Assembly: GCA_965365465.1 (NCBI GenBank) | Contig: CBDUBU010000167.1 | Span: 1 to 8,589 of the forward strand | Direction of reading: 5' to 3' | DNA length: 8,589 nucleotides | DNA from: CBDUBU01 sp965365465 | GTDB taxonomy: Bacteria; Bacteroidota; Rhodothermia; Rhodothermales; DASSAV01 | In this document: in pieces, positions 5,361 through 8,589 of the stretch | How the letters are laid out: each line of letters begins with the position of its first letter | Position numbering within the stretch: position 1 is the first letter of the stretch | Notes under the pieces: model-generated | Databases searched by the model: none | What the model saw: the letters and a program-made list of their open reading frames with translations, nothing else | What the model was told of the DNA's origin: nothing | Translations under genes and position numbers: made by a program

Positions 5361-7664
5361 ATGGCCGAACCGGAACCCTCTACCCTGCAAGCAACCCCCG
5401 CGCCGGGCGGCGCTGCTGCCGAATCCCTTGCGATCCAGTCGCCCGGCTCCGCGGCGGGTCACGGGTTTGGCACGCTGCCGGTGTTTCTGGCCGGCATCTC
5501 GACGATTCTCGGGGCCATCATGTTTCTCCGGTTTGGCTATGCCGTGGGAAACCTGGGCCTGCTCGGCGCCTTCGGCGTCATTCTGCTGGGGCACCTCGTC
5601 ACCATTCCAACGGCGCTGGCGCTGGCCGAGATCGCCACCAACCGCAAGGTCGAGGGCGGCGGCGAATACTTTATCATCTCGCGTTCCTTTGGCCCTACCA
5701 TCGGAAGCGTGATCGGCATTTCGCTCTACCTCTCGCAAGCCGTCTCGGTGGCCTTTTACATGATTGCTTTTGCTGAGGCGTTCAGCCCGCTGGCCCCGTG
5801 GTTTGAAAGCACACTCGGTCTGTACGACCCCCGGATCATCTCCCTGCCTGCCACGCTGCTCCTGCTCGGACTGGTGCTCACCAGGGGCGCCAGTCTCGGC
5901 GTGAAGGCGCTCTACGTGGTCGTCTTTACCCTGGTCGTCTCGCTCATCCTGTTTTTCATCGGCAGCCCGGTGGAAGGATTCCATGCGGCAGATGTCAGCC
6001 TGACCTCCACGTTGCGCGGCGCTGATCCGTTTTTCATCGTCTTTGCGATCTGTTTTCCGGCCTTTACCGGGATGACCGCCGGGGTCGGGTTGTCCGGAGA
6101 TCTGGCAAATCCCAAGAAGTCGATTCCTGCCGGGACGCTCACCGCCACGATTGTCGGTATGGTGGTTTACATCGCCCTTGTGGTAAAGCTGGCCGTGTCG
6201 GCTCCGGCGGAGGCGCTGGCGAGCGATCAACTCATTATGTCCCGCATCGCGCTATGGGGGCCGATCATCCCGATCGGGCTGGGGGCGGCAACGCTCAGTT
6301 CGGCCATCGGCTCGGTGCTGGTGGCGCCGCGCACCCTGCAAGCGCTCGGAGGCGACGGCAACCTGCCTCTCCGGCGGGGCAATGTGTGGCTGGCCGCCGG
6401 CGTGGGCGCCGTCAACGAGCCGCGCAATGCTACGCTGGCCACTGCCGCCATTGCCCTGGTCATCGTCCTGCTCGGCAACGTCGATCTGGTGGCGCGGCTG
6501 ATCTCCATGTTTTTCATGGTCACGTACGGCTCGCTCTGCGCCATTTCCTTTCTGGAGCATTTCGCGGCGCGTCCAGACTACCGGCCCTCGTTCGTCTCGC
6601 GCTGGTACATCAGCCTTTTCGGCGCGTTGATCTGCCTGCTGATGATGTTCCTGATGGACCCCTTCTTTGCCGTGCTGGCGCTGCTCGTGATCGCGGGCCT
6701 CTACCGGCTGGTTTCCAGCCAGGAACACGGGCGCGAGAACGACCTTGCCCTGATGTTCGAGGGGGTGATGACGCAAGGGATGCGTTACCTCAAGCTCCGG
6801 CTGCAGCCGCGCGAGCGGAACCTGAAAAGCAGCGAGTGGCGGCCAAGCGTGCTCATGGTCAATGACCGCACCTTCGACCGGCGCTCTCCGCTGGAGTTCA
6901 TGCGGTGGCTCTCTTTCCGGCACGGTTTCGGCACCTACCTGCATTACATCCCTGGCCTGCTCGATGAAGCTTCCTACAAGCAGAGCCAGCGCATCAAGCG
7001 TCGGCTCGTCCAGCGCGCCCGCGAGCAGAACAGCCCCGTCTACATGGATACGGTGGTCAGCCCTTCGATGATCTCGGCGCTGGCGCAGAGCGTGCAGGTG
7101 CCCGGCGTCTCCGGCCTGAATGACAATACGATCCTGTTCGAGTTCAGCGAGCATGATCCGCAGGAAGTCGTCAAGGGGATCGCCGAGTATGTTCGCTTCG
7201 TCTCCTGCACCCGGATGACCCAGCTCGTGCTGCGGCACGGCGATAACTTCTTCGGCACGCGCAAAACCGTTCACCTCTGGCTGACGTGGAACGACCAGGA
7301 CAATGCAAACCTGATGATCCTGCTTGCCTATGTGCTGATGGGCCATCCGGACTGGAAGGATGCGGAAATCCGGGTGTTTGCGGCCCTGCCGGTGGAACGG
7401 ATCTCCGAGCAGCGGGCGCTCCTCGAATCGCTGATTCAGGACGGGCGCCTGCCGATCTCGCCGAAGAACGTCCGCTTTCTGAGCGTTGATAACCCGGAGG
7501 CGTACAAAAAAATCGTCGGACGCCTCTCTGCTTCCGCCGACCTGGTCATTTTCGGGTTCCTGCTGGACAGCCTCGAAAAGCGGGGCGCCGAGACGTTCCT
7601 GAACCACCCGGAATTGCGGGACGTGCTCTTCGTCTACGCGCCCCACCAGCTTACCATCGACTGA
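5361..7664 (+). CDS. Cation-chloride cotransporter homologue (SLC12/CCC family, APC superfamily)
   Basis: This 767-residue protein is a secondary transporter of the inner membrane. A Pro/Ala-rich N-terminus (1-35) is followed by about 12 membrane segments within residues 38-450, then a cytosolic domain (451-767) that contains WRPSVLMV at 493-500, as in the SLC12 C-terminal domain. Family motifs are strong: GAIMFLRFGYAVG in TM1, EGGGEYFIISRSFGP before TM3, FPAFTG then SGDLANP in TM6, ATLSSAIGSVLVAP in TM8 and RPSF before TM11. From memory of NKCC1 structures, the K+ site Tyr (TM3) and Pro/Thr (TM6) match Tyr133, Pro233 and Thr236, and the TM8 Na+ site serines match Ser313 and Ser314. KCC-type symporters lack that serine pair, so Na+-dependent K+/Cl- uptake is more likely than K+/Cl- export. 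Other APC substrates, such as amino acids, remain possible. The start at 5361 has no Shine-Dalgarno site and sits just upstream of the conserved core. Nothing in the window shows regulation. Confidence 0.95.
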   Translation: MAEPEPSTLQATPAPGGAAAESLAIQSPGSAAGHGFGTLPVFLAGISTILGAIMFLRFGYAVGNLGLLGAFGVILLGHLVTIPTALALAEIATNRKVEGGGEYFIISRSFGPTIGSVIGISLYLSQAVSVAFYMIAFAEAFSPLAPWFESTLGLYDPRIISLPATLLLLGLVLTRGASLGVKALYVVVFTLVVSLILFFIGSPVEGFHAADVSLTSTLRGADPFFIVFAICFPAFTGMTAGVGLSGDLANPKKSIPAGTLTATIVGMVVYIALVVKLAVSAPAEALASDQLIMSRIALWGPIIPIGLGAATLSSAIGSVLVAPRTLQALGGDGNLPLRRGNVWLAAGVGAVNEPRNATLATAAIALVIVLLGNVDLVARLISMFFMVTYGSLCAISFLEHFAARPDYRPSFVSRWYISLFGALICLLMMFLMDPFFAVLALLVIAGLYRLVSSQEHGRENDLALMFEGVMTQGMRYLKLRLQPRERNLKSSEWRPSVLMVNDRTFDRRSPLEFMRWLSFRHGFGTYLHYIPGLLDEASYKQSQRIKRRLVQRAREQNSPVYMDTVVSPSMISALAQSVQVPGVSGLNDNTILFEFSEHDPQEVVKGIAEYVRFVSCTRMTQLVLRHGDNFFGTRKTVHLWLTWNDQDNANLMILLAYVLMGHPDWKDAEIRVFAALPVERISEQRALLESLIQDGRLPISPKNVRFLSVDNPEAYKKIVGRLSASADLVIFGFLLDSLEKRGAETFLNHPELRDVLFVYAPHQLTID

Positions 7665-7681
7665 GAGGGCGGCGGCAGTTC

Positions 7682-7713
7682 GTCAGGCTGACCTTCGGGG
7701 AAGGACTGCCTCT
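7682..7713. repeat. Hairpin repeat, copy 1 (GTCAGGCTGA ... GCCTCT)
   Basis: This element lies 17 bp after the cotransporter stop. Positions 7685-7696 fold back on 7700-7711 with 10 of 12 pairs and a GGG loop (7697-7699); the mismatches are T-T (7689/7707) and A-A (7691/7705). It opens GTCAGGCTGA and closes GCCTCT, like the second copy 45 bp downstream. No T run follows, so it is a poor intrinsic terminator, though the hairpin could protect the transporter mRNA 3' end. Confidence 0.5.
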
Positions 7714-7726
7714 GCTTTGACCTCGT

Positions 7727-7752
7727 GTCATGCTGAACGGAGTGAAGCATCT
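7727..7752. repeat. Hairpin repeat, copy 2 (GTCATGCTGA ... GCATCT)
   Basis: The 26-bp element opens GTCATGCTGA and closes GTGAAGCATCT. ATGCT (7730-7734) pairs with AGCAT (7746-7750), then come tandem G-A and A-G mismatches, then AC with GT and a three-base loop. It closely resembles a dispersed intergenic repeat I remember from Bacteroidota, Chlorobi, Chloroflexi and Acidobacteria genomes (GTCATxCTGA ... GAAGxATCT). Full elements of that kind often end in an inverted copy, which is missing here. The recalled match has not been searched. Confidence 0.6.
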
Positions 7753-7759
7753 ATGCGCC

Positions 7760-7780
7760 GGATAGTCTCTGAAACTATCC
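7760..7780. repeat. Perfect 7-bp hairpin between repeat copy 2 and the acetyltransferase gene
   Basis: GGATAGT (7760-7766) pairs with ACTATCC (7774-7780) over the loop CTCTGAA. It begins 8 bp after repeat copy 2 and ends 48 bp before the acetyltransferase ATG. It may be part of the same mobile or dispersed element, or a leader hairpin of the next gene. No T run follows. Confidence 0.45.
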
Positions 7781-7828
7781 TGGGACAAGCGCCACCTTGT
7801 GATCCAGATACAACCCTGCTTTTTGCCT

Positions 7829-8410
7829 ATGCTGACTGTTCGTCTCGCCACGCCGGATGATGCTCCGGAGGTGGCTGCGATCTATGCACCGGCCGTCCGC
7901 GATACGGTCATCTCATTCGAGGCTGACCCGCCCGATGCTGCGGAATTCGTCCGGCGCATCGCCGCGACGTTCCCCGCCCGTCCGTGGCTGGCAGCCGAGG
8001 AGAACGGGCGCGTTCTCGGCTACGCCTACGCGGGGGCGCACCGCGCCCGCGCGGCGTATCAGTGGTCCGTCGAGCCTTCCGTCTACGTCGCCGCAGATGC
8101 CCGGCGGCGCGGCGTCGGGCGGGCGCTCTACACGGCGCTGCTCGCCATCCTGCGCAGGCAGGGGTTTGCCAATGCCTACGCCGGGGTCACCCTCCCGAAC
8201 GAGGCGAGCATCGCGCTTCACCGGGCGTTCGGGTTCGAGGAGGTCGGTGTGTACCGGCGCGTCGGCTACAAATTCGGGCGGTGGCACGATGTCTGGTGGG
8301 GGGCGCTCGACCTCGCGCCGGATCGGGAAGGACCTCCCCCTTCTCTGCGCTCCGTAGACGAACTCGATGTGAGCGGGGCGCTTCGGGAAGCATTGACCCT
8401 GAAACCGTAG
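7829..8410 (+). CDS. arsN1: GNAT N-acetyltransferase, phosphinothricin/arsinothricin type (ArsN1-like)
   Basis: This 193-residue cytoplasmic enzyme should transfer acetyl from acetyl-CoA to a free amino group. The acetyl-CoA binding motif A is at about residues 84-101: SVYV, then ARRRGVGRALY, with the R-x-x-G-x-G phosphate loop at 92-97. Upstream are the family's usual strand VRLATPDDAPEVAAIYA (4-20) and ISFE (28-31). Downstream are AGVTLPNEASIALHRAFGF (118-136) and VGVYRRVGYKFGRWHDVWW (139-157). That last pair is what I recall from proteins named ArsN1 family B, which acetylate the organoarsenical antibiotic arsinothricin and relatives of phosphinothricin. Related methionine-sulfone acetyltransferases share much of this, so the substrate is not certain, and no other arsenic gene is nearby. 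Residues after about 163 are a poorly conserved tail of 30 residues. I chose ATG 7829 because the family starts at this point; GTG 7799 adds ten residues that do not fit. No Shine-Dalgarno site is present. Confidence 0.92.
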   Translation: MLTVRLATPDDAPEVAAIYAPAVRDTVISFEADPPDAAEFVRRIAATFPARPWLAAEENGRVLGYAYAGAHRARAAYQWSVEPSVYVAADARRRGVGRALYTALLAILRRQGFANAYAGVTLPNEASIALHRAFGFEEVGVYRRVGYKFGRWHDVWWGALDLAPDREGPPPSLRSVDELDVSGALREALTLKP

Positions 8411-8502
8411 GCTCTCCCGACAGCGTGCGACGGCAGGCTGCGCCAGATGCCCCGTACGGCAATCGTCGTGCTGAACCACTCCTGTTTCTGCGCGTTTGAG
8501 GG

Positions 8503-8535
8503 ACGTTGCCGGCGGCTGCCTGCCGGGACGAACGT
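8503..8535. repeat. Imperfect hairpin downstream of the acetyltransferase gene
   Basis: ACGTT (8503-8507) pairs with AACGT (8531-8535), and inside it CCGGC (8509-8513) pairs with GCCGG (8522-8526), leaving a 1-base and a 4-base bulge and an 8-base loop. It lies about 93 bp after the acetyltransferase stop. Without a T run it is at best a weak terminator. The rest of 8411-8589 holds no visible gene. Confidence 0.4.
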
Positions 8536-8536
8536 A

Positions 8537-8567
8537 TTGCACGCAAGCTGGAAAGACGTTAGCTGTG
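8537..8567 (+). promoter_or_regulatory. Weak candidate promoter reading off the right edge
   Basis: TTG at 8537-8539 and TAGCTGTG at 8560-8567 are separated by 20 bp. This fits the Bacteroidota pattern of TTG, about 17-23 bases, TAnnTTTG, with one mismatch in the -7 box. It would serve a plus-strand gene beyond the window. Such short motifs arise by chance often, and no gene start is visible to confirm it. Confidence 0.25.
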
Positions 8568-8589
8568 TCTATAGCCTCCATTTACGGTA

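Noticed and set aside
5266..5776. Plus-strand frames overlapping the start of the cotransporter gene (5266-5712 and 5318-5776)
   Set aside because: They are rich in Arg, Pro and Ser, have no domain, and overlap TM1-TM3 of a well-supported gene in another frame.
6252..7646. 464-codon open frame on the minus strand
   Set aside because: It is antisense to the C-terminal half of the cotransporter, whose motifs are unmistakable. The minus-strand translation is low in hydrophobic cores and rich in Arg, His and Gln.
7674..7710. Three-way junction from GGCAGT/ACTGCC with two inner hairpins
   Set aside because: The pairings share C7692, and a simpler 12-position hairpin at 7685-7711 explains more pairs and matches the neighbouring repeat copy.
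7799..7828. GTG start that would lengthen the acetyltransferase by 10 residues
   Set aside because: GNAT proteins of this type begin at the first strand (LTVRLATPDD), which ATG 7829 supplies.
8452..8459. CCGTACGG palindrome
   Set aside because: An 8-bp palindrome is expected by chance at this GC content and has no partner or context.
7913..8581. 222-codon open frame on the minus strand
   Set aside because: It is antisense to the acetyltransferase and has no family motif. No other signal supports it.
1..8589. CRISPR arrays, tRNA or rRNA genes, insertion sequences, phage or toxin-antitoxin genes
   Set aside because: I looked for regular direct repeats, cloverleaf arms, transposase motifs and terminal inverted repeats, and saw none beyond the short hairpin repeats listed.

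Overview
This 8.6 kb window is a GC-rich stretch with seven genes, all on the plus strand. The gene content, the near-absence of Shine-Dalgarno sites and lipoprotein signals of the Bacteroidota style suggest a GC-rich member of the Bacteroidota/Rhodothermota group (Rhodothermales-like). This is inference from remembered family resemblance; no marker gene in the window proves it.

Layout. (1) 2-883: the 3' part of a gene for a LysM-repeat cell-wall protein, cut by the left edge and closed by a strong intrinsic terminator (905-936). (2) 1094-1528: a small two-CBS-domain protein behind a ~210 bp leader region that contains a hairpin. (3) 1615-2826 and 2849-3871: an HtrA-type serine protease with a lipoprotein signal, then 22 bp later a lipoprotein with beta-propeller-like blades; these are probably co-transcribed. 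(4) 4050-5183: a Gfo/Idh/MocA-family oxidoreductase with an N-terminal signal peptide, the only gene here with a clear Shine-Dalgarno site. (5) 5361-7664: a prokaryotic relative of the cation-chloride cotransporters (SLC12), with residues that look more NKCC-like than KCC-like. (6) 7829-8410: a GNAT acetyltransferase of the phosphinothricin/arsinothricin type. The last ~180 bp hold no gene; I see one hairpin and a weak candidate promoter pointing right.

The first four complete or partial envelope-related products (LysM protein, HtrA lipoprotein, propeller lipoprotein, exported oxidoreductase) act at or outside the inner membrane, but nothing shows that all seven genes form one pathway. The set looks like ordinary chromosome. 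I see no insertion sequence, CRISPR array, tRNA or rRNA gene, phage gene or toxin-antitoxin pair.

The most unusual non-coding signal is at 7682-7752, between the cotransporter and the acetyltransferase. Two diverged copies of a hairpin-forming repeat lie in tandem there, each opening GTCAxGCTGA and closing in GCxTCT, followed by a third hairpin. They resemble a dispersed intergenic repeat I remember from several phyla that is rarely annotated. I did not find strong evidence for a wholly new multi-gene system.
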